Positions 37,485 through 46,984 are shown, counted from the stretch's first letter. The stretch is 64,000 nt of DNA from Cyanobium sp. NIES-981 (GCF_900088535.1 NZ_LT578417.1:186001-250000); one strand, 5' to 3'. The notes: generated from the letters alone by a model not told the origin. Numbers and translations are program-made.

Positions 37485-37712
37485 ATGGACAACGCCAGGC
37501 CCTACAGCGTGATCAGCCACGACGGCTGGGGCAGCACCAGCGTGGGTGAGTTTGCGAGCCTGGCGGAAGCCCAGGAGCTGTTCCGCACGCTCTGCGCGGA
37601 CCGCTGGTTCCGCACCGATGGGGCGATCAAGGGGCTGTCGATCGTGGAGCGGGCGGGCGGCACAACCGTGGAGACGTTCACCTTCCCGCAGTCAGCACGC
37701 CTGCCGGGATGA
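37485..37712 (+). CDS. Small conserved-looking hypothetical protein
   Basis: The 75-residue product (MDNARPYSVISHDGWGSTSVG...) contains an alpha/beta mix with FASLAEAQELFRTLC and ends with ETFTFPQSARLPG. It follows phoH by 25 bases on the same strand and may share its transcript. I do not recognise a family. From 37713 to 37949 no gene was found, only GC-rich intergenic sequence. Confidence 0.6.
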   Translation: MDNARPYSVISHDGWGSTSVGEFASLAEAQELFRTLCADRWFRTDGAIKGLSIVERAGGTTVETFTFPQSARLPG

Positions 37713-37949
37713 AGGATTGGCGCTGCGGCTGTAGCGGTGCTTTCCCAGCGAGCAGGGATGCCATGCCGTGAAGGCTGGCCTGCTTCGCCATCTCCAGGGG
37801 TGTCGCGCAGCTGTCGAGTCGGGTCCGGAGACGCGGGCCCGCTCACAGCCATGGGCAGCGGTGTGCAGGCGCTGATGCCGCGTTGATGGGCTTCTTGGAG
37901 TCCAGAGCAACGTCGAGGCGTCAGCTTCTGCAGGGGATCATGGGCGACA

Positions 37950-40679
37950 TCATCCAGCCTCAGGGACCCGCTGCCGCCGCCGTCGCCAGGCTGCGGCCAG
38001 CCGCCGCACCCCCTTGTCGGCCTCGATCACCAGCAGCACCGTGAGGCTGAGGCCCACCAGGCGCAGCCACAGCGCCGGCGCCACCGGCTCGGTGTCGAGC
38101 ATCAGCTGGCCGAAGGGGATGTGCATCATCAGCACGTGCAACAGAAAGGCCGTGACGGTGCCGGCCAGCAGGACAGGACTGCGCAGCGGCGAGAGCTGCA
38201 GCACCGAGCGCGTTTCCGAGCGGCAGTTGCCGAGGTGCACGTTCTCGAAGAGCACCATCAGCAGCAGCAGGGCGTTGCGGGCCTCGGCGAGGGGGGCGCC
38301 GCTGCGCAGCAGGGTGTCGTAGGTGGCGAACCCCACGCCCCCCATCACCGCTGCGGCGAGCAGGGTGCGCTGGATCATCAGACCGTTGAACACCGGCTCG
38401 CTGGGGGGCCGCGGCCGCTGGCTCAGGGCATCCCCCTCGCCGGGCTCGAAGGCCAGGGCCAGATCCTGGATGCCGTTGGTCACCAGATTGAGCCACAGCA
38501 GCTGCACCGGCAGCAGCGGCAGGGGCAGCCGCAGCGCCACGGCCAGGGTGATCAGCACGATCTCCGCCGCGCCGGTGGACACCAGCAGATAGATCACCTT
38601 GCGCACGTTGGCATAGGCGATCCGTCCTTCCTCCACGCCGGCCACGATCGTGGCGAAGTTGTCGTCGGCGATCACCAGCTCGGCCGCCTCGCGGGCCACA
38701 TCGGTGCCGCCCCTGCCCATCGCCACGCCGATGTTGGCGGCCCGCAGGGCCGGAGCATCGTTCACCCCGTCGCCGGTGACGGCCACGCAGTGGCCGGCCG
38801 CCCGCGCCGCATTCACCAGCCGCAGTTTCTGCTCCGGCGCCATGCGGGCATAGACGCAGCTGCCGCGGATCATCCCCCGCAGCGTTTCGGGCGAGGCCGC
38901 ATCGAGCTGGCGGCCGGTCACCACGGCCCCCGGGCCTGCGGGCGCCAGCCCCAGATCCCGGGCGATGGCCAGGGCGGTGACGGGGTGATCCCCGGTCACC
39001 ATCCAGACGGTGATGCCGGCCCGGTGGCAGGTGGCAATGGCCTGGCGCACCCCGGGGCGCAGCGGATCGATCATCCCCACGAAGCCCAGCAGGTTGAGCC
39101 AGGTGGGCTCGAAGCCGGCTGGATGGGGCCCCTCCGCGGGCGGAGCCAGGGGGGCGGGACCCTCCGCCAGGGCCAGCACCCGGTAGCCCCGCTCCGCCAT
39201 CTGCCGGGCCAGGGCATGGGGGGAGGGCCTGCCGGGAACGGGCTTGCACATGGCCAGCACCCGCTCCGGCGCGCCCTTCACCAGCACGTGGTCCTCGCCC
39301 TCGATCGGATGGAAGGAGGCGGCGTACTGCCGTTCCGGTTCGAAGGGAATCCGGTGCAGCTGGGGATGGCGCTCCAGTCCGTGCTCCCGCGACCAGCCCA
39401 GCTTGTGGGCCAGGGCCAGCAGGGCGATGTCGGTGGGATCCCCACGCCAGATCCAGCGGTCCTCCTCGGCTCGGCGCAGGTCGGCCTCGTTGCAGAGGGC
39501 CGCGGTGCGGGCCAGGCGAGCCAGGGGCGGGTGCTCGCCCGAAAAGCTCCGCCCCTCCCGCAGCACCTGCCCCGCCGGATGGAAGCCCTCGCCGCTCACC
39601 TCGAAACTCTCCCCGTCGGGCAGCACGATGCGCCGCACCGTGAGCTCGTTGCAGGTGAGCGTGCCGGTCTTGTCGCAGGCGATCAGGGTGCAACTGCCAA
39701 GGCCTTCCACCGCGGGCAGCTGCCGCACGATCACCTGCCGCCGCGCCATGCGGCGGGTGGCCACCGCCAGCGCCACGGTGAGGGCCACCGGCAGGCCCTC
39801 CGGAATCGCCGACACCGCCAGCGCCACGGCGAAGAGGAACATCTCCATGGGCCCGTAGCCGTGGTGCAGGGCCCCGAGCAGGCCGATGCCGCTGGCGGCC
39901 ACCAGCACGGCGATGGCGATCACCCGGCTGAAGCGCTCCATCCGCCGCAGCAACGGCGGCCGCCCGCCGGCGGCACCCAGCACCGCCAGGGCCAGCCGCC
40001 CCACCTCGGTGCGAGGCCCTGTCGCCACAGCGAAGCCCTGCCCCCGTCCCCGCACCACGGTGGAGCCGGCGAAGAGCATGTTGAGCCGCTCGGCCAGGGG
40101 GGTGTCCGCCGCGCCGCTCCAGTCGGCCGACTTCAGCACCGTGAGCGATTCGCCGGTGAGCAGGGATTCATCCAGCTCCAGCTGGCTGCTGCCGATCAGC
40201 CGCAGATCGGCCGGCACCCGCTGGCCCGATTCCAGGCTCACCAGATCCCCCGGCACCAGCTCCTCGGCGTCGATGTCCAGGGCCACCCCGCCTCTGATGA
40301 CGGTGGCCCGCATCCGCAGCAGCTGCTGCAGTGCCTGGCTCTGGCGCTCGGCCTGCCACTCCTGCAGGCCGCCCACCACGCCATTGATCAGCAGCACCGC
40401 CGCGATGAACAGGCCATCCTTCAGATCGCCGATCGCCAGCGACACCACGGCGGCGACAGCCAGGATCGCGATCAGGGGACTGCGGAACTGGCGCCGCAGG
40501 ATCGCCCAGCCGCTGGGGGGTTGGGCCCGCGGCAGGGCGTTGGGACCCTGCCGCTCCAGCCGGCGCTGTGACTCCGAAGTGGTGAGGCCCTCCCTGCCGG
40601 TTGCCAGCGCCGTGGGGATGGCGGCGATGGGCAGGGCGTGCCAGGGGTTGGGGGCCTCGTGAGCGCGCGCCTCGACCAT
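37950..40679 (-). CDS. P-type cation-transporting ATPase (P2-like)
   Basis: The 909-residue membrane pump has the family landmarks: TGES in the actuator domain, SAIPEGLPVALTVALAVATRRM in helix M4, CDKTGTLTCNELTVRR with the phosphorylated Asp, and GDGVNDAPALRAANIGVAMG with the hinge motif. Later helices include LLPVQLLWLNLVTNGIQDLALAFEPGEGD, resembling P2-type Ca2+/Na+ or Mn2+ pumps. The ion is undetermined. The start ATG at 40679 follows no clear ribosome site. It lies downstream of a membrane hydrolase-like gene on the same strand. Confidence 0.9.
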   Translation of the reverse strand: MVEARAHEAPNPWHALPIAAIPTALATGREGLTTSESQRRLERQGPNALPRAQPPSGWAILRRQFRSPLIAILAVAAVVSLAIGDLKDGLFIAAVLLINGVVGGLQEWQAERQSQALQQLLRMRATVIRGGVALDIDAEELVPGDLVSLESGQRVPADLRLIGSSQLELDESLLTGESLTVLKSADWSGAADTPLAERLNMLFAGSTVVRGRGQGFAVATGPRTEVGRLALAVLGAAGGRPPLLRRMERFSRVIAIAVLVAASGIGLLGALHHGYGPMEMFLFAVALAVSAIPEGLPVALTVALAVATRRMARRQVIVRQLPAVEGLGSCTLIACDKTGTLTCNELTVRRIVLPDGESFEVSGEGFHPAGQVLREGRSFSGEHPPLARLARTAALCNEADLRRAEEDRWIWRGDPTDIALLALAHKLGWSREHGLERHPQLHRIPFEPERQYAASFHPIEGEDHVLVKGAPERVLAMCKPVPGRPSPHALARQMAERGYRVLALAEGPAPLAPPAEGPHPAGFEPTWLNLLGFVGMIDPLRPGVRQAIATCHRAGITVWMVTGDHPVTALAIARDLGLAPAGPGAVVTGRQLDAASPETLRGMIRGSCVYARMAPEQKLRLVNAARAAGHCVAVTGDGVNDAPALRAANIGVAMGRGGTDVAREAAELVIADDNFATIVAGVEEGRIAYANVRKVIYLLVSTGAAEIVLITLAVALRLPLPLLPVQLLWLNLVTNGIQDLALAFEPGEGDALSQRPRPPSEPVFNGLMIQRTLLAAAVMGGVGFATYDTLLRSGAPLAEARNALLLLMVLFENVHLGNCRSETRSVLQLSPLRSPVLLAGTVTAFLLHVLMMHIPFGQLMLDTEPVAPALWLRLVGLSLTVLLVIEADKGVRRLAAAWRRRRQRVPEAG

Positions 40680-40747
40680 GGAGTCTCCCCCCCCTCTCTC
40701 GATCCTGATGGATCCAGAGCAGCGGTGCTGGGGGAAGCTATCCCTCC

Positions 40748-43639
40748 TCAGCACCCCAGGCTGAGGGGCGCCACCGGAGCGATGCGGGGGTTGCGGCCGC
40801 CCACCTGGTTGGCCCGCAGCACCAGGGCCGAGGCCCCCTGGGCGAGGAACACCTTCAGCACCGACTCGCAGGCCAGCCTGGGCAGCAGGCAGCGCCAGCT
40901 GCCTAGGCCCTGGAGCAGGTCGTGCAGGGGTTGATCCTCGAGGCTGCTGCCCAGGCGGAAGGAGCCCCGCCGCCAGTCGTTGCGCAGGGGCGGCACCGGC
41001 AGCAGGCGGCGGCGCAGGGTCTGCTCCAGCTGCCGCAGGCTGCGCAGATGTTCGGCCTGGTGGGGATGGCGCTGCTCCCAGGCCCGCAGGCGCTGCGGAT
41101 CGGCGCCCCGGATCTCGGCGTCGAGGTCGCGGATGGCGGCGAACAGGGCCAGGTTGGAGTCCTGGGCGCAGTTGTGGGCGGGCCCCACAAAGCTGCCGCC
41201 GCTGCCATCGCCGATGCGGTAGCGGGCCGTCATCGCCATCAGCTGGCGGTCGAAGAGATCGAGCGGGCAGCGCTGCCGCTCGGCCCCCGCCTGGCCGAGG
41301 CTGTAGAGGCCGGTGAAGGGGGGAAAGCGCACCAGGATGTCGGCCACCGGCCGGCAGCCCAGCCAGCCCCACTGGCGCTCGCCCAGGTAGCGCCAGCGGT
41401 CGTGGGCGCCGGCCACGAGGCCATCAGGGTTGTGGGCATACACCTGGCGGTAGTCCACCGCCACCGAGAGCTCGCCGCCGGCGAGGGGCTCGCGCACCAC
41501 CCGGCCGAAGCCGTAGGCGAAGTGCCCGGTGCACACGCCACCGCGCAGGGCCTGTTCCCGCTGTTCGCCGCCGATGCCGCCGAACACGTGCAGCACCAGC
41601 AGCCGATCGCCCTCCTGCCACTCCTGCAGCAGGTCCTGGGGCCCGGCCCTGTCCGCCCGCCGCCCCGCCAGCAGCACGGAGCTGGCGGCGGCGGGGGTGG
41701 TGTCGGCCCAGGCCTGGTGGCGCAGGTAGCGCCAGGCGGCGCGGCGCTGGGGGATCACCCGCTGGGGGGCCAGCCGGCGCAGCCGCCTGGGCAGCAGGGC
41801 CTGCACCACGAAGGCGCCTGAGCCATCCGGCACGCCGCTCACCAGCCAGCCCTCCTGGTTGAGCTCCCCCTCCTCCAGGCCATCGGCGCAGGCGGGCAGG
41901 ATGCCCTCCTGGTTGGCCACCGGCGGGGGTAGCCGCAGCCGCAGCGGCGGCCCCGTGAAGCTGCCCTGGGCCGGATCAAAGGCCAGGGCCTCCCAGGCGT
42001 CGCCCTCGAGAGGCCGCGTGAAGCGCACCAGGGCCTTGGCCAGGCCAGCGGTCTGCAGGGGTTCGGCGCCCACCTCCAGCTCCAGCTGCTGGCCCTCGGC
42101 TGCATCCGTTCGGCCGTGCAGCACCGTCACCGGCTCGATGAGGCGCACCAGGAGGTCGTCGTGGGGATGGGCGCCGGCCAGGGATTCCAGCGGAGTCACC
42201 TGGGCCCAGCCCTCGAGCCGCAGCGGGTGGATGTTGCCGGCGCGGACGCTGTCGCGGGCCTCATCGCTGAAGGTCACGTCCATGGTCACCTGGGCCAGGG
42301 CCGGATCGCGCCAGCGCAGGGCGGCGAGGCGGCCGCGGCAGTGCTCCCAGCCGGGGGGCGTCTGCAGCACCTCGAAGCCCACCGAGCCGTCGCGGGCGCC
42401 GGCGGCCGGCAGGATCAGCCGGCCGATCCAGTGGGGCCGTGGCGTGAGGCGCGGATCCGGCAGCGGGGCGCGATCCCGGCTGCCATCGGGCTGGTGCCAG
42501 GGGTTGGTGAGGAAGCGGCCGTAGTTGCCGCTGGCTGCCGTGGGCGCCTCCGCGCCCAACTCCGAGCCTGTTTCCGGGGCGGTGAGGATGGCGCTCACCA
42601 GGTCCACGGTCTGCTGCATGGCGGTGCGGCCGTCGGGGAGGGTGAGCTGGGCGTCCATCACCCCGCCCGGCAGTTCGTGCCCCACCGGCCCCAGGGGCAC
42701 CAGGCTCACGCGGCCCCGCTGCAGCGCCCGGTTCCACTGGGAGAAGAGGGCGATGGGCCAGCGGCGGGGAAAGAGGATGGCGCCCAGGGGGGCCACCCGG
42801 TCGCGCTGGCCCACCAGATGGAACAGGTGCTGGGCCTGGAGCACGCGGTTGTTGCCGGCGAACACCCCCGCCAGGGAGATCACCTGCACCGGGGCCGCGA
42901 GGCTGCGGCGCACGTGGGGCAGGGCCCCCAGGGAGATCTGACCGCCGCCGCTGAAGCCGAGCAGCGTCACCGGCGTGCCGCTGCCCGGGGCGTAGCCGTT
43001 GGCCAGCAGGGAGCCCACGATCAGCTCCGCCATGCCGGCGTTGTAGAGCGGGCCGTAGCGGCCATCGGCCGACACTGCCACCACCGTGAGGTTGCGCAGG
43101 TTCACCAGCAGCCCCAGCCAGGCGAGCGGACGGCGCACACGCCAGGCCTCCACCCAGCGCCAGAACCCGGCCAGCCAGCGGCCCTCGGTGAGGGGCTGGT
43201 TGGTGATCGAGTAGGGCATGATCCCGCGCAGGATGGCGATGTCATCCGGCAGCGCGGCCGCCAGCCGGCGCAGGAAGTCTTCCCCCTCGGGCAGGGCCTG
43301 CTGGGAGGCCTGGCCGATGCCATCGAGATACACCACCCAGCGGCGCATGGCCCGCCCGGCGCTCAGGGGCGCCGCCAGCTGGCCGAGGTTGGAGGGGCCC
43401 TCCTCGGCGTCGCCGAACCAGCCGGCCCACCAGCCAAGGGCCTGCAGCGGCGCCAGGAAGGCGGCCACCAGAAACAGCACCAGGCCGATGCCGGCCAGGT
43501 CCACCACCAGCCCGAAGCTCTTCACCAGGGTGTGGCGGGCCAGGGCCAGCAGCAGGCCCGCCCCCGGCAGCAGCACGGCCAGGGCCAGCAGCAGGCCGGC
43601 CAGCAGCCAGCGGCGGTGGTGGCGCAGCCACACCCTCAT
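40748..43639 (-). CDS. Large membrane-anchored alpha/beta-hydrolase-like protein
   Basis: The 963-residue product has two N-terminal membrane helices (residues about 12-34 and 43-70) and a hydrolase-like region with VTLLGFSGGGQISLGAL, where Ser230 could be the nucleophile in a GxSxG-type turn. The long C-terminal part (residues about 450-960) is not assigned. The gene is translationally coupled to the following membrane protein (four-base overlap). I infer a lipid- or ester-cleaving enzyme at the membrane; His and Asp of the triad were not located. Confidence 0.6.
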   Translation of the reverse strand: MRVWLRHHRRWLLAGLLLALAVLLPGAGLLLALARHTLVKSFGLVVDLAGIGLVLFLVAAFLAPLQALGWWAGWFGDAEEGPSNLGQLAAPLSAGRAMRRWVVYLDGIGQASQQALPEGEDFLRRLAAALPDDIAILRGIMPYSITNQPLTEGRWLAGFWRWVEAWRVRRPLAWLGLLVNLRNLTVVAVSADGRYGPLYNAGMAELIVGSLLANGYAPGSGTPVTLLGFSGGGQISLGALPHVRRSLAAPVQVISLAGVFAGNNRVLQAQHLFHLVGQRDRVAPLGAILFPRRWPIALFSQWNRALQRGRVSLVPLGPVGHELPGGVMDAQLTLPDGRTAMQQTVDLVSAILTAPETGSELGAEAPTAASGNYGRFLTNPWHQPDGSRDRAPLPDPRLTPRPHWIGRLILPAAGARDGSVGFEVLQTPPGWEHCRGRLAALRWRDPALAQVTMDVTFSDEARDSVRAGNIHPLRLEGWAQVTPLESLAGAHPHDDLLVRLIEPVTVLHGRTDAAEGQQLELEVGAEPLQTAGLAKALVRFTRPLEGDAWEALAFDPAQGSFTGPPLRLRLPPPVANQEGILPACADGLEEGELNQEGWLVSGVPDGSGAFVVQALLPRRLRRLAPQRVIPQRRAAWRYLRHQAWADTTPAAASSVLLAGRRADRAGPQDLLQEWQEGDRLLVLHVFGGIGGEQREQALRGGVCTGHFAYGFGRVVREPLAGGELSVAVDYRQVYAHNPDGLVAGAHDRWRYLGERQWGWLGCRPVADILVRFPPFTGLYSLGQAGAERQRCPLDLFDRQLMAMTARYRIGDGSGGSFVGPAHNCAQDSNLALFAAIRDLDAEIRGADPQRLRAWEQRHPHQAEHLRSLRQLEQTLRRRLLPVPPLRNDWRRGSFRLGSSLEDQPLHDLLQGLGSWRCLLPRLACESVLKVFLAQGASALVLRANQVGGRNPRIAPVAPLSLGC

Positions 43640-44274
43640 CGCCGCGGCCGGGCGGGGGGGTCGGCATCCAGCAACACGCTGAGGGCGCGGCGGTTCTGCA
43701 CGAGCTGCACGCCTGCGGTGCGGTTGAGCAGGCCGCGGCCGAGCCGCATCAACGGCTGCCCGGCGCGGTGCTGCAACAGCAGCATCACCAGCCAGCCGCC
43801 GAGCAGGGCGATGAAGGCCTGCCAGGCCCCCAGCCCCGCCACCTCCCCCAGGGCCACCACGAAGGCGATCGCCGTCCACAGGGAGAGGAGGGTGAGCCAG
43901 GGCACGCCCAGGTAGGGCAGTGCGCCGAGGAAGGCCAGCAGCTCGGGGGCATGGGCCACCCCCAGGGCCAGCACCACCCGGGTGGGGGAGAGCGCCACAC
44001 CGAAGCCCAGCCAGGTGACCAGCCAGGTGCTCAGGGCCCAGAACAGGAAGCCCACCACCACCAGCACCGCCTCCACCACGAGGCTGAGCGCGAAGCGCAG
44101 CGGCGACACCCGGTTCACGAACAGGATGAAGGCGTGGCCGATCCCCTGGGACAGGCCGGCCAGCAGGGCGATCAGCACCCCCCACCAGGCCGACACCGCG
44201 CCGGAGCCGAGCAGGCGGAAGCCATCCGGCTGCAGGCGCAGGGTGTGGCCCACCAGCTCCGTGAAGGTGTCCAT
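43636..44274 (-). CDS. Multi-pass membrane protein, unknown
   Basis: The 212-residue product from ATG 44274 has about five hydrophobic helices (for example VVEAVLVVVGFLFWALSTWLVTW), with a basic C terminus. The pattern resembles Yip1-type membrane proteins but I see no diagnostic motif. It is coupled to the large hydrolase-like gene by an overlapping stop/start, suggesting joint action at the membrane. Confidence 0.65.
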   Translation of the reverse strand: MDTFTELVGHTLRLQPDGFRLLGSGAVSAWWGVLIALLAGLSQGIGHAFILFVNRVSPLRFALSLVVEAVLVVVGFLFWALSTWLVTWLGFGVALSPTRVVLALGVAHAPELLAFLGALPYLGVPWLTLLSLWTAIAFVVALGEVAGLGAWQAFIALLGGWLVMLLLQHRAGQPLMRLGRGLLNRTAGVQLVQNRRALSVLLDADPPARPRR

Positions 44275-44302
44275 CAGCGCTGCCGGAACCTCCCGCGGCG
44301 TG

Positions 44303-44503
44303 TCACGAGGGCATGTCGGCGGTGGGCCCCATCTCCGAGGACACCCCCAACTCCACATCCAGCATCTGGCCGGCTTCGTCCGTGGGGCTGATGCCGGCAG
44401 AGCCGCTGGGGTAGTGCCTGGTGACCGCCACCACCAGCAGCACCAGGGAGATGGCCACGGTGAGCACGCCGAGGATCACCTGCCGCACGTTGATCTCAGA
44501 CAT
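44303..44503 (-). CDS. Small single-helix membrane protein
   Basis: The 66-residue product begins MSEINVRQVILGVLTVAISLVLLVVAVTRHY, one membrane helix, then an acidic tail (SPTDEAGQMLDVELG). It is the last core-like gene before the accessory region and ends 28 bases upstream of the neighbouring membrane gene. Function unknown. Confidence 0.65.
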   Translation of the reverse strand: MSEINVRQVILGVLTVAISLVLLVVAVTRHYPSGSAGISPTDEAGQMLDVELGVSSEMGPTADMPS

Positions 44504-44903
44504 CGGTCCAGGCCTGAAAGCCCTCGCGGGTTGGCTGTTTTGACGTTAGGTGCTGAGTGCAGTTTTGGCCCCGGTTCGATGTGGGGTGCTCTTGGCGCCG
44601 AAGGTGCCGATGGGTACGAGCAAGTCCAAGGCTGGGACTGGTTACGAGGAGCGCCGCTTTCAGTGGTGCGATGCTTGATGGGATGGTTGTTTGATTGAAG
44701 AAGGCCTCGTGCAGGAACTCAGACGACTAGCGAGGTTTCACAAGAAGCCCATTTTGGGCAGTGCGGATATACGCGCATCAACCTTGGGCTGTTCAGAGGA
44801 ACTCCAGTGCATCGTTGCATTGTCCAGCCCAAGCCTTGCCAGCAGTATGGGGTTTTCTTTGTCTCACTAGATATAGTCGTTGATGCGTTGTGCATCAAAT
44901 GAA
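44504..44903. other. Left boundary of the accessory region, no gene
   Basis: No convincing gene lies here. A lone GTTAGGT box occurs at 44545-44551, matching an attC R-type box, but no partner is clear nearby. A perfect hairpin TTGATGC-GTTGT-GCATCAA lies at 44880-44898. Base composition falls from the core level on the left to a lower GC content on the right, so the accessory region begins here. Confidence 0.6.
44775..44886 (-). other. Possible degenerate attC of the last cassette
   Basis: GCATCAAC at 44775-44782 pairs with GTTGATGC at 44879-44886, and an inner palindrome CTTGGGCTG / CAGCCCAAG lies between. The right half lacks the arm next to its box, so the site would be damaged or extended. 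It lies just downstream of the 44904 gene, where an attC is expected. I give it low weight. Confidence 0.25.
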
Positions 44904-45617
44904 CTACTCGTAGTTCGCCATCTGTTCAATGCGTTCCTTGGGCGTAGCGGCGTTGCCAAGGCCCCGAAGAATGTCTGCCGGGTTATGGCACAGGCGTTCA
45001 CTAAACGAAGTCCCGGACTCGAGAATGGCGGCAATTTCGGCCGCGACATCCGCAACGTTCGGTTCTACGTAAGGATCCAATTCAATCCGCACGCGCAGCT
45101 GTCTCCACGGCATGATCCTGTTCAGGAGTGTTGGGGCCTTGTCAAGCTCGGAATGGCCAATCCTCCATAGACGCCCACTCGTGTCATAAATACAGGCATT
45201 ACGATAACAACCGTTGTTGAAGGCTTGTGGCGTTGCGGACCATTTGCCGAGTGGTCTGTGTTCCGCCCAGAACGCCACATCTTTACGGATCACCAGATAA
45301 GGCGGCGGGCCGACTTCGTTCTCTTGAGCAGGCGTCTCGTCTTCGAAGAGAACGAAACCGGGCTTCGCTTCGGGGATAGAGAGATCGGTAAGCTCTTCAA
45401 TCTCCTCTATGCTGAGTCGCGGAGGGTCATCCACCGCGTTGATGGCCAGGCCATCGAGTCTCGGGTCCAGGCGAACCGCCTCAATCGCGGCAGCAGATGC
45501 TACATCAGAATTTGCTGCTGTTATGAAACGTGTCGAATAGAATCCCATGTAGCCTTGGTTGCCGGAATAGTCCAGTTTGAAATGCTCACCCAAAACGAGG
45601 ACTCGAAACACTTTCAT
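44904..45617 (-). CDS. Cassette gene, unknown 237-residue protein
   Basis: The product starts MKVFRVLVLGEHFKLDYSG and has no signal peptide or membrane helix. Visible stretches are LSIEEIEELTDLSIPEAKPGF and ERLCHNPADILRGLG; I do not recognise the family. It is the last gene of the array, in the cassette direction (minus), starting 20 bases after the attC box at 45637. Its GC content is lower than that of the core genes to the left, in line with recent acquisition. Confidence 0.65.
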   Translation of the reverse strand: MKVFRVLVLGEHFKLDYSGNQGYMGFYSTRFITAANSDVASAAAIEAVRLDPRLDGLAINAVDDPPRLSIEEIEELTDLSIPEAKPGFVLFEDETPAQENEVGPPPYLVIRKDVAFWAEHRPLGKWSATPQAFNNGCYRNACIYDTSGRLWRIGHSELDKAPTLLNRIMPWRQLRVRIELDPYVEPNVADVAAEIAAILESGTSFSERLCHNPADILRGLGNAATPKERIEQMANYE

Positions 45618-45636
45618 GGCTATAGTCTGTTGGCTT

Positions 45637-45725
45637 GCATAACGTTCCAGATCAGAGGCGGGCAGGCGTTTCTGGTGATGAATATTGTGCTATCACCCCG
45701 CATTCTGCATCTATAGATGTTATAC
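45637..45725 (-). other. attC recombination site (E)
   Basis: Read on the minus strand, R'' GTATAAC (45725-45719) and R' GTTATGC (45643-45637) frame an 89-base site. The arms contain GATGCAGAATGCGGG and CCCGCCTCTGATCTGGAAC, pairing with a few extrahelical bases. R'' is the exact reverse complement of R' of the preceding site (46900-46906), as the cassette insertion rule requires. Confidence 0.85.
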
Positions 45726-45855
45726 GTTTCAAAGGTTATCAAGAATTCTAAGAATCAATGCTAATGGCATCTGTAAATCTCGCAGTTCCGCTCGCGGAAA
45801 ACAAACCGAACATGCCTGGTCAAGCAAGGGAAGTTGAGCTGCCCATGGTTGCAAG

Positions 45856-46866
45856 TCACAATTCCCCGCGAAGCACCCTTCTGAAGGCTCGAAGTACCAA
45901 TGCCTTTGCATCAGTCTTCTGACCTTCACTTTGCGCAGCGTTGATGAACATGCCATCGGCCTCAGCCTCGTAGTCTGTCTGCATTGCCAGAGCCCTCTTG
46001 CATATCTCAAGCTTATTGAGGTTGGATGTTGAAGAAATGCGTGTTACAGCAAATAGCTTTGAGCATGACACAAGGAGCTCCTCTTTGCTTGAAGCTTTGA
46101 GCCGATCCTTGTAGTCCTTTGAGCCTGCCCCATACCCAAGTATTGCACCACCCGCCATCAATGCAAAGTAGCCTCCTGTTATTCCTAAGCCTCCGGCTGC
46201 GAGTGACCCGCCACCAAGGAATGCTAGGCCTGCAGATGTTGCGGCGGCTCCCCCAAGCCCCATTACACCTCCAATCGCGCCGGCAAGATATGGAGCGGTA
46301 ATCAACAACACTGCAGCCCCAAGGCCAATCCATGCCCATGTCCAGTTAGGGCCCGCAATGGATTTGGTAATCTTCTTAGCACAATCATTAAACTCTGAAT
46401 AAGCCTTTGGGAAACTCATTGAGTTTCCTAGAATGGTAGAGCAGAATCTGAAATAACGTGACCTGTCTGCATCGTCATATCTGAGGTCTCGCCCGCTCTG
46501 GTCATTAGATAGATCAAAGTATGGCTCGAATGTTGACAGCTCAACTATCATCGCGTTTTTCTTTGCCTCGGAAAGACTGAGCTTCTTGAGTGAATCAGGC
46601 AGGGTGGCCGAGTCAATTACACCATTTATCTCAAGGAGCTTGCAAGTTATATTCATCCAGTCCCATGCCCATTCTCTCTTTTTAAGTTGGTAGGCGCTTT
46701 GTTCGGCATTGTTATCTTCTTCGCTTCGAAAGTACCTTCTCATTCGTGAATATGACTTGCTCTGCTCGGCTTCGAATACGATCCCGTGGTACGTAATAGA
46801 AGTAAGGATTATTATCTCTTCTTTGCTAAATCCAAAGCTTTCAAGTGAGAGGCTGTCTCCACTCAT
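45856..46866 (-). CDS. Cassette gene: glycine-zipper membrane protein
   Basis: The 336-residue product has a soluble N-terminal half (helical, charged) and then residues 176-248 with repeated GxxxG/GGG elements in two or three membrane helices (AGAIGGVMGLGGAAATSAGLAFLGGGSLAAGGLG). Gly-rich hairpins of this type occur in DUF726-like and toxin or abortive-infection proteins. The C terminus is soluble and ends RRVLRGEL. It is flanked by attC sites on both sides, so it is a single-gene cassette. A role in phage defence is inferred from the membrane-effector style only. Confidence 0.75.
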   Translation of the reverse strand: MSGDSLSLESFGFSKEEIIILTSITYHGIVFEAEQSKSYSRMRRYFRSEEDNNAEQSAYQLKKREWAWDWMNITCKLLEINGVIDSATLPDSLKKLSLSEAKKNAMIVELSTFEPYFDLSNDQSGRDLRYDDADRSRYFRFCSTILGNSMSFPKAYSEFNDCAKKITKSIAGPNWTWAWIGLGAAVLLITAPYLAGAIGGVMGLGGAAATSAGLAFLGGGSLAAGGLGITGGYFALMAGGAILGYGAGSKDYKDRLKASSKEELLVSCSKLFAVTRISSTSNLNKLEICKRALAMQTDYEAEADGMFINAAQSEGQKTDAKALVLRAFRRVLRGEL

Positions 46867-46899
46867 GGCAGGAGAGGTTCGGGGCTTTCATGCTAGTAA

Positions 46900-46984
46900 G
46901 TATAACGCTCAAGATCAGAAGCGGGCCAAAGCCTTGGAATTGTCGGCTACCTCCGCTCCCGTCTTCTGAATCTTGACGTTAGGC
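46900..46984 (-). other. attC recombination site (D)
   Basis: On the minus strand R'' GCCTAAC (46984-46978), arms TCAAGATTCAGAAGACGGG / CCCGCTTCTGATCTTGAGC with extra bases on one strand, and R' GTTATAC (46906-46900). The stop codon of the BrnA-like frame (46979-46981) lies within R''. The arm sequence CAGAAG-CGGG is shared with the sites at 57697 and 45637, indicating one attC family. Confidence 0.9.

Noticed and set aside
40715-40760. GGTGCTG / CAGCACC stem near the end of the 40748 gene as terminator
   Set aside because: Overlaps the stop codon and lacks a T-run in either direction.
44545-44551. Lone GTTAGGT as a complete attC
   Set aside because: No partner box or palindromic arms within 150 bases; kept only as a note.
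45225-45716. 163-residue plus-strand frame
   Set aside because: Antisense to the cassette gene at 44904 and overlapping attC E; no motif.
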